In this document: positions 45,660 through 56,896 of the stretch, piece after piece
Numbering within the stretch: position 1 is the stretch's first letter
Layout: every line of letters begins with the position of its first letter
Notes under the pieces: generated by a model
Databases searched by the model: none
Told to the model about the DNA's origin: nothing
What the model saw: the letters and a program-made list of their open reading frames with translations, nothing else
Translations under genes and position numbers: made by a program
Assembly: GCF_958298935.1 (NCBI RefSeq)
Contig: NC_084935.1
Location: 12,520,501-12,584,500, forward strand
Origin: Phragmites australis
Taxonomy: Eukaryota; Streptophyta; Magnoliopsida; Poales; Poaceae
Reading direction: 5' to 3'
Length of the DNA stretch: 64,000 bases

Positions 45660-46075
45660 GGAGCATCCCTATTGTGGCACAGGTAGGGCACCATGGATTG
45701 ATGCATACAGTAGGATTCTCGACCTCCCTTTGCAAGTCGAAGATTTGGTCTCGCAGGCCATGGATGTAATTTTGAATGTGCTGCAGAACAGGAGGATCGA
45801 CCCATCTCATGTATTGGCAATTGTTGGGGTTGTCGTTCGAGGCTTGCAGAAATGTGAAGGTCACAATCTAGAATGTTTCAAAAAATAATACTGACATCCA
45901 TGGTGTATAGTTCTCACCCTCTCAAGAGGACATCGGAAGAATCAATGCCCTCCATGAATGCTCCCACAATACATCTGAATGATGCAGTCATAGCCATGGG
46001 AGCACTTGGGCTATGGCTCATTCAGGTGCTAAAAAATTCTTAGGTAACTTGGAGGACGAAAATCACTCGTATCCT
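45660..46075 (-). pseudogene. GRF-type zinc-finger gene remnant (minus strand) in the MULE
   Basis: The minus strand reads CSHGYDCIIQMYCGSIHGG, a stop, then FFRCPLER (about 46000-45920). In another frame NNCQYMRWVDPPVLQHIQNY and GLRDQIFDLQREVE (45815-45690) follow. The order C.HGYDC, FFRCP, C..WVDPP, then a coiled coil is that of GRF zinc-finger proteins common next to grass transposons. A stop and a frameshift break it. Confidence 0.5.
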
Positions 46076-46454
46076 GCAAATGGAAGTTGCAGAGAGGCTC
46101 ATTGTACTCAGTTGGACCAAATGAACCCTCCCATCTCACCATCGGCCACCCCGCCCCCCTTCTTCGTTGCTCCCTCCCATCCTTAGCCTTCATTGATTGC
46201 TATTGCTTCAGTTTGAAGATACATGAGTCTTTTATAGATGCGTGGTAGCACCATAGCTCCTTTTACCTGACATAATGGTTTTCGTTGCGCCATATAGGTC
46301 TTGTCTTTTTGTCCGAAAGGACTTGGCATACTGCAACTATTTTTTTATTGCACATTCAGTCCTTTAACTTGATAATTGTTTACTCTTGCCGTCTCAAAAT
46401 AGGTTATCATAGATTCCTAAATGAACCACCCCATAGGAGCACCACAATGAAATG

Positions 46455-47010
46455 AGCATCCATTGTGCATGTGTGGTGATCGAGCTCGAATGTCAACGTC
46501 CTTCGACGTTGAGACTTTTGGTAGGAGGTTGTTCATGTGTCCGAAGCTTGATGACGATTTCATGATACGTCTCTCTTTTTCTCTTCGTCCACACCTCCCA
46601 ACTATACATTGAGTAGACCACTTCTAACTCTAGGTTTATTGTCCTAAGCCATGTCATTTCAAGGAATGGATCGACCTTGTCAAGCCACCATACAGTGGGG
46701 GCTACATCAGAGAGGCTGAAACCAAATATGAGTACGAGATTATGATGGAGAAAGCACGTTAGTGGCAGGATGCATGGTGCGAGCGCCAACAAGAATGTCA
46801 ACGCCGAGAATAAGAACACAAGCGATAGGCTAAGAAACTTCAGAGGCATGAGGAGGAACACCGTCTCCGACAAGACATTCTAGGGAGATAGTAGGCTGAT
46901 CTTCTAAGATGTGAGGAATAACTACAAAGGCGTCAAGCAGTTCAGCGTCGGTAAGAAGAGGCTAAGCCTGAAGTAGCACACCGACAAAGGGGGAGACATC
47001 CCCGTCCACC
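46455..47010 (+). pseudogene. GRF-type zinc-finger gene remnant 2 (plus strand) in the MULE
   Basis: PLCMCGDRARMSTSFDVETF plus GRRLFMCPKLDDDF is readable at about 46460-46560. After an intron-like gap come CHFKEWIDLVKPPYSGGYIR and a charged, helical tail (YEYEIMMEKARWQDAWCERQ, about 46655-46830) with stops. This is the GRF finger plus W-I/V-D coiled-coil layout on the opposite strand to the previous remnant. Confidence 0.45.
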
Positions 47011-47142
47011 CAATAGAATCTTTTTATTATCCGCATCAATGTAATATTACCGTTAACTTTGTGCTACCCGCAGACATCCAACCATGATAATAAAATTGAC
47101 GGCTTGTACTAGAACTCCTCACATTAGTAAACATGTACTCCA

Positions 47143-47374
47143 TTTTCAGATCTAACATTTTCAGACATAGCCATTTTAGACATAGCCTTTTCAGAAGTAG
47201 CCTTTTCAAACTTAGCCTTTTTAGAAGTAGCCTTTTTCAGACTTAGCCTTTTCAGAAGTAGCCTTTTCAGACCAAGCCTTTTCAAACCTAGCCTTTTTAG
47301 ACGTAGGCTTTTCAGAAATAGGCTTTGCAAAAGTTGGCTTTTTAGAACTAAGCTTTTCAGAAGTAGTCTTTTTA
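47143..47374. repeat. 15-bp minisatellite (AGCCTTTTCAGAAGT), ~15 copies
   Basis: AGCCTTTT(C/T)AGA plus AGT/CTT repeats at 15-16 bp spacing, degenerating at both ends. The minus strand is open and reads as Lys-Ala-x-Ser-Glu-like pentapeptides, so it may once have coded for a low-complexity region. No flanking protein was identified. Confidence 0.8.
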
Positions 47375-47439
47375 GTTGACATGACCAATTCTTACAACAG
47401 AATCAATTGCTTTCCCAGGCCTGACTTTCATGAACTTGT

Positions 47440-48060
47440 CCATGCACCAACATGAAATCGCAGTATAAATAGATGATCTATTGACCACATGTAGAACAGA
47501 ACCACTAGCCTGAACCTCCCAAGAAATACCTGTCGGATACTATGCTTGATGGGGTCGAAGTGCCCATATGCTGGTGTGAAGATCTTTGTAGGGTGATGAA
47601 GTCCTTCGAGTTCTTCAACACCTACGGAAGGAGGTTCTTCACATGCAGCAGCTACGAGTACGATCCACCCTAGGGAAGCACCAATGTTGGCTCCCATCGC
47701 CAGGTAATCACTTTTGGCCAAACTACTCCAAATACAACTACGACTTACCACTGAACATTTTGGTCTCTGTTGCAGTCTTCGCCACCACTATGCGACTTCT
47801 TACAGTGGCTGGATGCTAAGCAGTCGCAAGCAGATGTTTTTCCTCCTTTACACTCAGCATCGCGCTGCTTGGAGACACGTCCATAAGATGGAAGCCAACG
47901 AGAGGAGGGAGGCTACGCGCAAGCGTATTTAGGAGGGACGATAGAAGATGAGGGAGGAGCATAACCGCATGATGGTAGAGACATGTGAGGCGGAGAGTGA
48001 GAGGAAGCACAAGAGGGCATGTCGGGTGTATTAGGTAGGACAAGAAGCAACGAGGAAGGG
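47440..48060 (+). pseudogene. GRF-type zinc-finger gene remnant 3 (plus strand) in the MULE
   Basis: At about 47545-47675 an open stretch reads VEVPICWCEDLCRVMKSFEF, then NTYGRRFFTCSSYEYDPP. This is a good GRF finger with C.C, C and FFTC. An intron with GTAATC donor (near 47703) and TTGCAG acceptor (near 47776) leads to SSPPLCDFLQWLDAKQSQ, then a charged tail (MEANERREATRK). In-frame stops occur further on. It is probably a tandem relative of the previous remnant. Confidence 0.55.
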
Positions 48061-48643
48061 AAAGTACCCATGTTGCACTCAGTATATTAGATGTTGTAAT
48101 CCAATTGTTTACATTCCCTAAGGCATGTTAGGTTTAGACGTGGTATATGTATAGGTTAGAATGATCATGTACCATATGTGCTATCGTGTATGTCACAGCT
48201 CCTATTAAAATCACCATGTTTAATCTTCCGTTTCTGTTAAATTCGGGTATCCAAAATGTCTCACAAACTTCTAATGCCGGACGAATAGATAACAAAAAAT
48301 GGTGGCGCACGACGATGCCTACTATGCCGCAAACAAAATTGAATTAGGGTAAGGTGTCTCCCTCTGATTGGGTGACACCTTGCTACCGCCCTCAGATTGG
48401 GCGATATAAATGTGTTGCCAAGCCAGCGGGCGACACCAAGGTGTCTCCCAATCATCGGGAGACAACAAGGTGTCATCCAATCAGAGGGCGACACCTTCTA
48501 TGCTGGGTTAGCGGTCAGCCATGCTGGCCTGCCATGTCAAGGTGTCGCTTGCTCATGGGGCGAGACCTTGCTCTCGCTCGATAAACGAGCAATGGTAGCC
48601 TAGCCTTGCAAAAATTTTAAATGGGAATGTAATTCTACAAATG

Positions 48644-48644
<1 letters not shown>

Positions 48645-48673
<29 letters not shown>
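48645..48673. repeat. (TA)n microsatellite
   Basis: Uninterrupted TA run just outside the presumed right end of the MULE. Confidence 0.85.
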
Positions 48674-48680
<7 letters not shown>

Positions 48681-48874
48681 CCTAGCCCTACCCTGAAATA
48701 ATAATTTTATCTTTTTACATTAAAAAAGACCGGGTAGCCCGATATGATTTGGGCCCAACTTTTGATGGCCCCATGGGTTTACTAGGCTGGACTGGGCACT
48801 AATTTCATGCAAGAAAGATTTCAGACTTTTTGTAGGCCCGATGTGAGTTCAACCCTGCCCGCAAAATGCTCAGG

Positions 48875-49135
48875 TGGTTATGAAATCTTCATTTGTGTGA
48901 ATGTCCATAACCCCCATACCATCAAATATTTAACCTTCGTGGCATTAGTGATGTAGTGCTCCTGGCATCAATTCTTGGAACATTGTTGTTTAATTCTCCC
49001 ACTCATGTATGGCTATATATACATAGGAGCTTTCATGCATCTGGGATGTGGTAATAAGAATATCTGATTTTATCTCATACTCTCTTTGTTCTCTACATTC
49101 TTGTATACTAATTTTCGATAGTCAATAAGTAGTTA
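48875..49135 (+). repeat. 5' LTR of copia copy B
   Basis: Begins TGGTTATGAAATCTTCATT (one base more than the 3' LTR) and ends near CAATAAGTAG. It is followed by TTATCAGCACG, a candidate primer-binding region. Confidence 0.75.
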
Positions 49136-49326
49136 TCAGCACGTCTGTCTCTATAAACTATCATGAATTATATTTCTTTAAGAATATTTTGTTGATCATC
49201 GTATCCTTTTCCACGGTAAGATATTATTTCCAGTCCATTTAATTTATATATTATCTCTGTTCTATATTTATGCTTTGTATTCATATATTATAGTTTGCTA
49301 TATCAAATCTTTCCAAACTTGATTTC

Positions 49327-52300
49327 ATGACTTTGGATATTACTGGCAAGAACTACTTGCCTTGGGTGCTAGATGCTAAAATTCACTTGAATGCCAATGG
49401 GCTTGGTGAAACAATCAAAGCAAAAAATGAAGCATCTGATCAAGACAAAGCTAAGGCTATGATCTCTATTCGTCACCACCTCCATGAAGGTTTAAAGGCT
49501 GAATAACTTACTGATAAAGATCCACTTGTTCTTTAGAACAAATTGAAAGAAAAGGTACGATCACCAAAAAATAGTGATTCTTCCCAAAGCTCGTTATGAA
49601 TGGTTACACCTAAGGTTGCAAGATTATAAGAATGTTTCTGAATACAATTCAGCATGTTTAAAATCACTTCATCATAGTTATTATGTGGAGAAAAGGTTAC
49701 TGATGAGGAAAGGTTAGAGAAAACATACTCTACATTTCATGCTTCAAACGTGCTGCTTCAGCAATAATACTATGAGAAAGGATTCAAGAAATACTCTAAA
49801 CTTATTTCTTGTTTACTAGTGGCTGAACAAAATAATGAGCTTTTGATGAAAAATCATGAGTCCCGTCTAAGTGGTTCAAGTCCACTCCCAGAAGCAAATG
49901 TGACTAGATATGATAATCAAAATAGAGGATGTGGATGCAGTCGTGAACGTGGATGTGGCCGTGGTTGTGTTTATGGATTTGGGCATGGCCATGGTAGAGA
50001 AAATTATGGTGTTCAATTCAAGAACCCAGATAATCCTCATGAAAGGCGAGAAAAGGGAGATAAAGAGAAAGGTGAAATAATTGAAAAATGCATGCTACCG
50101 TTGTGGAGGAAGAACTCATTGGGCATGTAATTGTTTTACACCAAAATACCTTGTTGATCTGTATCAAGAATCACTTGAGAAGAACAAGAAAAAGATAGAG
50201 ACAAACTTTGCAAGCGGCAGTGGTAATGATATTTTCAATGATGATCTTATTGGTGCGACATATTATGGAGAACGGCCACAATGATGCAACTCACTTAGAT
50301 GTTGCTGATTTTTTCACCCAAGAATAGATCATCTAGATGTTACGTATTTCTTCATGCATGAATAAATATGATGTAATAATAGTAAGAATAAAGCATGTTG
50401 CACCTTATTTATGAATGGATAATTTACACTATGTTTGTATTTAGCATTCGTGGCTATATTGTTTCACTACTTATAAATTCATTTCAAATGCATTAGTTTT
50501 TATCAGTACATTTTATATTGAAGTGAATGGATGAGCTGTTGGCTCAAGAGCATGTATATGAAGAAGATATATGTCTTATAGACAGTGAAACAACACATAT
50601 CATATTAAAGAATAAAGTGTACTTTTCTTATTTTGTGACACAAAGTGCAACTATTCATACAATATCTAGAAGTGCTAAATTGATAGAGGGCTCTGGAAGA
50701 GCAACAATTATATTACCTTGTGGGACAAAGGCAAACATACAAGAAGCACTATATTCCCCAAGTCTTAAAGAAATATGTTGAGCTTTAAAGATATCCGGCA
50801 AAATGGATATCACATTGAGACAATGTGTGAGGATAATTTGGAGTATCTCAACATTACAAAGATGTCCTAGGGGAAAAAGTATGTGTTGAAAAAATTATCA
50901 ATATTGCCTTCTGATTTATACTACACAAATCTCAACAAGAGTGAATCATATATGGTGGTAGAACAAAAGTTCACCAACCATGACAACTTTATTATTTGGC
51001 ACGACCGGTTAGGCCATCTCGGATCAACAATGATGCAAAAAAATATTAATAGTTCTTGTGGGCATATTTTGAAGAACTAGAGGATTCTTTAATCTAATGA
51101 CTTCTCATGTATTTCATGCTCTCAAGGAAAATTGATTGTGCGTCCATCACCGGCTAAAGTTGGACATGAATCCCTTGCTTTTCTAGAGCGCATACAAGGA
51201 GATATATGTGGACCCATTCATCCACCAAGTGGACCATTTAGATACTTTATTATTCTAATTGATGTATCAACTAGATGGTCACATGTCTCCTTGTTATCAA
51301 TCCGCAATTTGGCATTTGCGCGACTGTTGACTCAAATAATCAAGCTACGAGAACAATTTTGGACAATTATATCAAATCTACACGATTGGGTATTGCCAAT
51401 GAATTTACATAAAAAAGTTTTGATGATTACTGCATGTCGATTGGAACAAGTATTGAATATCCTGTAGTACATATTCGTACACAAAATGGTTTTGCAGAGT
51501 CACTTATCAAACAGCTCCAATTAATAGGAAGACCGTTACTTATGAAGTCAAAACTCCCAACATATGCTTAGGGTCATGCTATTTTGCATGCATCCGCATT
51601 AATTAGCATCAGGCAAACAAGTTATCATATTTACTCCCTGTTACGATTAGTTTATGGCAAAGAGTCAGATATTTCCCATCTAAGAAATTTGGATGTGCGA
51701 TATATGTTCCAATTGCTCAACCAGAACGCAGTAAGATGGGACCACAAAGAAGGTTAGGAATATATGTTGGGTATGAGTCCCCATCTATAATAAATTATCT
51801 TGAACCATCAATGGAAGATATATTTACCGCAAGATTCGCTGATTGTTATTTCGATGAATTAAATTTCCCAACAACAGGGGGAGATAACAAGCAGCTAAAT
51901 AAAGAAATAAATTGGAATGAATTATCACTATCTCACTTTGATCCTCGTACAAAACAATGTGAGCAAGAAGTTCAAAGGATAATTCATGTACAAAGTTTAA
52001 TAAATAATTTGTCAGATACTTTCACAGACTTGAAAAGAGTGACAGAGTCACATATTCCAGCTGCTAATGCTCCTGAAAAAAATTAATGTCCAAGATGGCA
52101 ACCGTCCACCGGTAATGAATCCAAACATACTATAAAACACGGTAGACCATTGTGTTCCAACAACAAAAATCCTCGAAAAAGAAAAGGAGCAAAGAGTCAA
52201 GATGGTCAAGTCAAGGAAATAACAATAATTTAAGAAAAAAATCCTGAAGAGATAGTAAACATAGAAAATAGTAATGCTACAGAGAAAACAAATCTACCTA

Positions 52301-54004
52301 ATTCTTTAGAAAATGATATCTCATTAAACTATGTAATGTCTAAAAAAAATTTGGAACTGTGATAAAGTCATCATTGATGATGCATTTGTATATAACCTAG
52401 CGCTAGAAATTATGGATGAAAAAGAGGATCAAGAACCTCGATCAATCGAGGAATGCAAACAAAGAAAAGATTGGCCAAAATGGAATAACGCAACTGAAGC
52501 AGAATTGATTTCCCTCACAAAAAGAGAAGTTGTTGGACCTGTAACCCATACACCATTAGGTGTCAAACCTGTTGGTTATAAATGGGTCTTTGTGCGAAAA
52601 TGGAATGAGAAGGAGAAATTACAAGATATAAGGCACAATTAATTTCCCAAGAATTCTCTCAAAAATCTGGTATATATTATGAGGAAACATACTCTCCTGT
52701 GATGGATGCAACAACTTCTAGATATCTTATTAGTCTGACAATAAAAGAGAATCTTGACTTGCGTCTAATGGATATTGTTACAACATACTTATATGGATCA
52801 CTTGACAGTGACATATACACGAAACTCCCTGAAGGATTTAAACTACCATGGGCAGGTTCTCGAGAACAATATTCAATTAAATCAAACAGGTCATTATATG
52901 GATTAAAACAATCTGGGCAAATGTGGTATAATCATCTCAGTGAATATTTGACAAAAGAGGGGTACAAGAATAACCCTATCTATCCATGTATATTCATAAA
53001 AAGATCTAGATCTGAATTTGTGATAATAACTATCTATGTTGATGATCTAAATTTGATTGGTACTCCTCATGGAGTCACTGAGGCTATAGATTACTTGAAA
53101 AAGATTTTGAAATGAAGGATCTTGGGAGAACTAAATTTTGCTTTGGATTACAAATTGTACATCTAAATAATGGAATTCTATTGTATCAAACAATTTATAC
53201 AGACAAAAATATTGAAACAATCATGGATAAAGCACATCCCTTAAGTACCCCAATGGTTATAAGAGTACTTGATATAACCAAAGATCCTTTTCGCCCACCA
53301 AAAAGTGATAGTGAAATTCTTGGTCCTGAGGTGCCATACTTAAGTGCTATAGGAGCACTCATGTATCTTTCTACTCATACACAACCTGATATTGTATTCA
53401 TTATTAATTTGTTAGCAAGATATAGCTCTTGTCCTACACGATGACATTAGAATTGTGTGAAGCATATACTCGTTATCTTCAAGGTACAAAGGACATGGGC
53501 TTATATTTTTCTAATATATGCAAGGAAGAACTAGTTGGTTTTGCAGATGCAGGGTATCTATCTGATCCACACAATGGTCGATCACAAACTGGTTATGTTT
53601 TCATATGTGATGGTGCATCTATCTCATGGCGCTCAATGAAGCAAACTATAACAGCGACTTCATCTAACTATGCATAAGTTTTGGTAATTCATGAAGCCAG
53701 CAGAGAATGTGTGTGGTTAAGGAATATGACACATCATATTCGTAAAGCATGCAATTTACTTTTAGAAGAAGAAGCACCTAGAATCATACACAGAGACAAT
53801 ATGGATTGCATCACTCAATTAAAAGATGGATATACCAAAGGAGATAGAGTGAAGCATATATCGTTGAAGTTTTTCTTCACCCATGATCTTCAAAAGGATG
53901 GTGTTATTACAGTCCAACAAATTCGTTCAAGCGAGAATCTAGTAGACTTATTCACGAACGCACTTCCCACTTCAATATTCAAGAAATTGACTCAAAGATA
54001 TTAA
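49327..54004 (+). pseudogene. copia gag-pol remnant (gag, PR, INT, RT, RH)
   Basis: Gag starts MTLDITGKNYLPWVLDAKIH at 49327. A zinc knuckle CYRCGGRTHWACNC (C-x2-C-x4-H-x4-C) lies at about 50095-50136. A protease-like CLIDSETTHII is at 50572-50604. The integrase zinc region WHDRLGHLGS is near 51000 and the core IQGDICGPIHPPSGPFRYF starts near 51195. RT shows VGYKWVFV (52570), MDIVTTYLYGSLDSDIYTKL (52770), SLYGLKQSGQMWYNHL (52890) and the active-site block IYVDDLNLIG (53035). RNase H shows GFADAGYLSD (53540) and SWRSMKQTITATSSNYA (53627). Stops and frameshifts between and within blocks prevent any polyprotein. Confidence 0.88.
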
Positions 54005-54140
54005 GTGATATTGCCATCAAGGGAGTGAATATGTGTGACTCTTTTTTCCTCGACCATGGTTTTTTTCCCACTGGGTTTCTCATTGGCAAGATTTTTAATG
54101 AGGTATACGTATTTATAATTAATAGACATCCAAGGGGGAG

Positions 54141-54406
54141 TGTTATGAAATCTTCGTTTATATGGATGTAACTCCTATATCATCAAATCTTTAACCTCCA
54201 TGGTATTAATAATGCAGCGCTCATAGCATCAATTCTTGAAACACTATTGTTTAATCCTCCCACTCATGTATGGCTATACATACATAGGAGCTTGCATGCA
54301 TATGGTATATGATAATAAGAATATTTAATTTTTTCTCCCGCTCTCTCTATTCTCTATATTCTTATATACTAATTTCTGATAGTCAAGAAATAGTTAGAAT
54401 ATAACA
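54141..54406 (+). repeat. 3' LTR of copia copy B
   Basis: TGTTATGAAATCTTCGTTTA at the left and AGAATATAACA at the right. The last ~25 bp plus the adjacent flank (CAAGAAATAGTTAG.ATATAACA, TAGGTCTAGTT) are tandemly duplicated at 54426-54460. Confidence 0.8.
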
Positions 54407-55495
54407 TAGGTCTAGTTATACATTCAAGAAATAGTTAGTATATAACATAGGTCTAGTTGTACAAATGAGTTGTGTAGTATTAGAAAACATGATAAAGTCT
54501 GAAATTTGAAGAATCAACTATGGAATGTCTTAGGAGGTGCTTGCTAGTAGCAACCCGTTGGTTCTCCACACACGAAGAGCTCCAGGCCTCCAAATGGAGC
54601 ACTACTAGGAGTAGTATAGTACATAGTCGATCAATTAGTCACAAGCATGTACAAAATCGATGATAGAGTAATCGCTTCGATGAAGTAGAGATGTATTTAG
54701 TTGGAGGAATATTTCTAAATGAGAGATAGCCATCCAAACAAATACACCTTAATATGCCTAGAGATGCCATGCATGAAACCTCTCGGAAAAGAAGTAGATG
54801 CCAATATGCCACGCGTTCGTCTAGATGACCACTTTGTCGTTATTTTGATGTACTAGTAAGATATATCATTGGACTATTATTCTAGTTATTCTAGTACTCC
54901 GTATGAGTTATTACGACTTTAGGTTTTGAGATGATGCAAATACATGATAAAGGTCAAACGTGTCCATCGTGGGATAATATCTTTCATATTTTGATCTCAG
55001 GACCCATTGACTGGCTAGATTATAAATAACCATGATAATCAACTAGTATGTCAGTTAATGGCAGTCAGAGATCGGGGTGGATCCACCAAGGAGGAGGCCT
55101 CACGCTCCTCCACCCCTGAGCGCACCCCAAACCTCTTTCAATTTTTTGGTATGAAAGAGAAAGGAGAAGAGAATGAAGAGAGGAGAAAGAAGAGAAAAAG
55201 TTTCTCCTACTTGATAATCATAAATCCACCACTGGTCAGAGAGAGACAGAGCCTTAGGCTCTTGGCTAAATACCGACCGACCAATTCAAATCTTGTAAAT
55301 CTACCCTCAAAATAGAGAAGATCATGTTGTTTATTCTAGATTAAAATTTGAATTTGTTATGATTTAATGAATTTATATGTTATCTACTTTCATTAGGTTT
55401 ATGCTTAGGTATCTACATTCATTAGTCAAATTGCCCTAGGCCTTATTTGGGGAACCTTTGATTCTTTAGAAACACTTTTTTCTTCTAATAAGTTA
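54407..55495. other. No gene recognised
   Basis: Holds the small LTR-end duplication and AT-rich intergenic DNA. An 85-codon charged ORF at 55058-55315 has no known motif. Confidence 0.35.
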
Positions 55496-55748
55496 CTCCC
55501 TCCGTTCAGAAATAGTAGACGTATTTCTTTTATGCTAGATTTTCGAAGCTTAATTTTGAATAAATTTTTCTCACAAAATATATCATTTATAACTCATAAC
55601 ATATATATTGTTAAATCATTATGAACTGTGAACCTAGTTGTATAATTTTTATACACTAAATATTTTTATAATTTAATTAAATATTAGTCGAAGTACATAA
55701 AGTTTAACTTTAAAAAAAAATATGTTTACTGTTTTTAAACAGAGGGTG
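55496..55748. mobile_element. Stowaway (Tc1/mariner) MITE, 253 bp, TSD TA
   Basis: Left end CTCCCTCCGTTCAGAAATAG and right end TTTAAACAGAGGGTG. TA target dinucleotides lie at 55494-55495 and 55749-55750. The interior is AT-rich and non-coding. Confidence 0.85.
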
Positions 55749-55750
55749 TA

Positions 55751-56512
55751 TTTGGCTTGGACTCATGGCTTCTTGTCATCGAGTGCCTTCACACAGTTGT
55801 CTCTTCTTGTGTAGCCTTGCTTAGCTAGGTTAGGCAATCCTTGTCCAATTGACCAATTGGTCTGACACTCTGACTTGGTCGAGTAACTAAATACGCCTAA
55901 TTGGCATGTAGGTAGGAGGCTAGAACTTATCCGGCCTCTTTGAAACAATTAAAATTGAGGAATTTTATAGGAATTATATTCTATAGAAAAATGTCTTAAG
56001 AGTCTTTGGAACAAATGGATGAGCCACTAGAGTTTCTATGAAATTCGTATGATTAACTTGTTTCACAAGAAATTTGGAGGATTACTAACACACGGCCCAA
56101 TCTCACAGAAAATTCATTTGTCTCTCTCTCATCTTATTTATGTGTTTTTTCCTACGTTCTATCTAAAACGGTAATTTCTATAGTTTTCTCTTTTTATAAG
56201 ATCCAAGGAGGCATTTTATAGGATTCAAAGGGTTAGGACACTGTGAACCTGTGTTTTGGGAATCCTGAGTTCTATGAGAATCACGGAAGTAGGAAAATTG
56301 AGTCTGAAAAGAAATAAAAACGAAGCAAAGAAGTTGAATTACAGATCAATGACCTTTTTTCCAGTGAAAAATGTGAAATTAGGAGAAATAGAGGGGCTGA
56401 CGCGCGAAACTGGGCGCCTCGAATCCTGGCCCGGGCGAGCAGCTTCCCTTCTCCCCGTCTCATGACTCAGCACCACCTCTCCATCCTCTCTCTCTCCTTC
56501 CTTCTCTCTCCT
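55751..56512. other. Intergenic; upstream region of the STY-type kinase gene
   Basis: No gene recognised. The GC content rises after 56390 towards the kinase gene, and a CT-rich patch (CATCCTCTCTCTCTCCTTCC) precedes its TATA-like element. Confidence 0.35.
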
Positions 56513-56513
56513 C

Positions 56514-56521
56514 GTATAAAG
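56514..56521 (+). promoter_or_regulatory. TATA-like element of the STY-type kinase gene
   Basis: GTATAAAG lies 107 bp before the ATG and just after a pyrimidine-rich patch. It is a plausible core promoter, unsupported by other data. Confidence 0.35.
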
Positions 56522-56627
56522 TGCCCCGACGCCGCCATCAGAGCGCCACACCTCCACGCAGCCGCCTCGGGCTCCGCCGACCCGGCTCGCCGCCGCAAAT
56601 CCTAGCCGCCGGCCCGCCCGCTTGCCC

Positions 56628-56824
56628 ATGGCCGCGGAGTCCTGCGGCAGCCGCGGCGCCTCGCCCCCGCCGCCCCCCTCCGCGGGCGCCGGCGCGGTCG
56701 GCAGGCGGCGAAAGGCGGAGGCCTACGCCGAAGTGCTCCGCCGCATCCGCGCCGGCCACGGCGGCGCGAGCCCCGGGTTGGAAGACGAGCTGTGGGCCCA
56801 CTTCCAGGGCCTACCCGCCAGGTC

Positions 56825-56896
<72 letters not shown>

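Larger units (their letters stand above)
40475..48606 (+). mobile_element. Degenerate large Mutator-like element (MULE), ~8.1 kb
   Basis: Candidate ends: the left (40475, GACTAGGTTACC ... GGGTGAGAGCAAACTC) is similar to the complement of the right end (48606, AGGCTAGGCTACC ... GAGCGAGAGCAAGGTC), with an 8-bp gap. A 9-bp TSD was not resolved, so boundaries are approximate. Inside are a MULE transposase pseudogene with a SWIM finger, a plant-mobile-domain-like remnant and three GRF-type zinc-finger gene remnants. Subterminal copies of GGTGTCnCCC/GGGCGACACC motifs occur near 48350-48560. The internal genes support the class better than the ends do. Confidence 0.55.
48875..54406 (+). mobile_element. 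Full-length but degenerate Ty1/copia retrotransposon (copy B), 5.5 kb
   Basis: LTRs lie at 48875-49135 and 54141-54406 with the polypurine tract CCAAGGGGGAG just before the 3' LTR. Internal order is gag, protease, integrase, RT, RNase H, as in copia. Frames are broken by stops and indels throughout. The LTRs differ at many positions, so the insertion is old. A target duplication is not evident. Copy A at 1675-7074 is a relative. Confidence 0.88.

Noticed and set aside
46493..46873. 126-codon minus-strand ORF in the MULE
   Set aside because: It is antisense to the GRF remnant 2 coil region on the plus strand, which explains it better.
40268..48872. Idea that the MULE inserted into a GGGCC-rich hAT MITE whose halves lie at 40268-40474 and 48607-48872
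   Set aside because: Both flanks have GGCCC-type, AT-rich MITE flavour, but I could not match their ends as inverted repeats or find a TSD.
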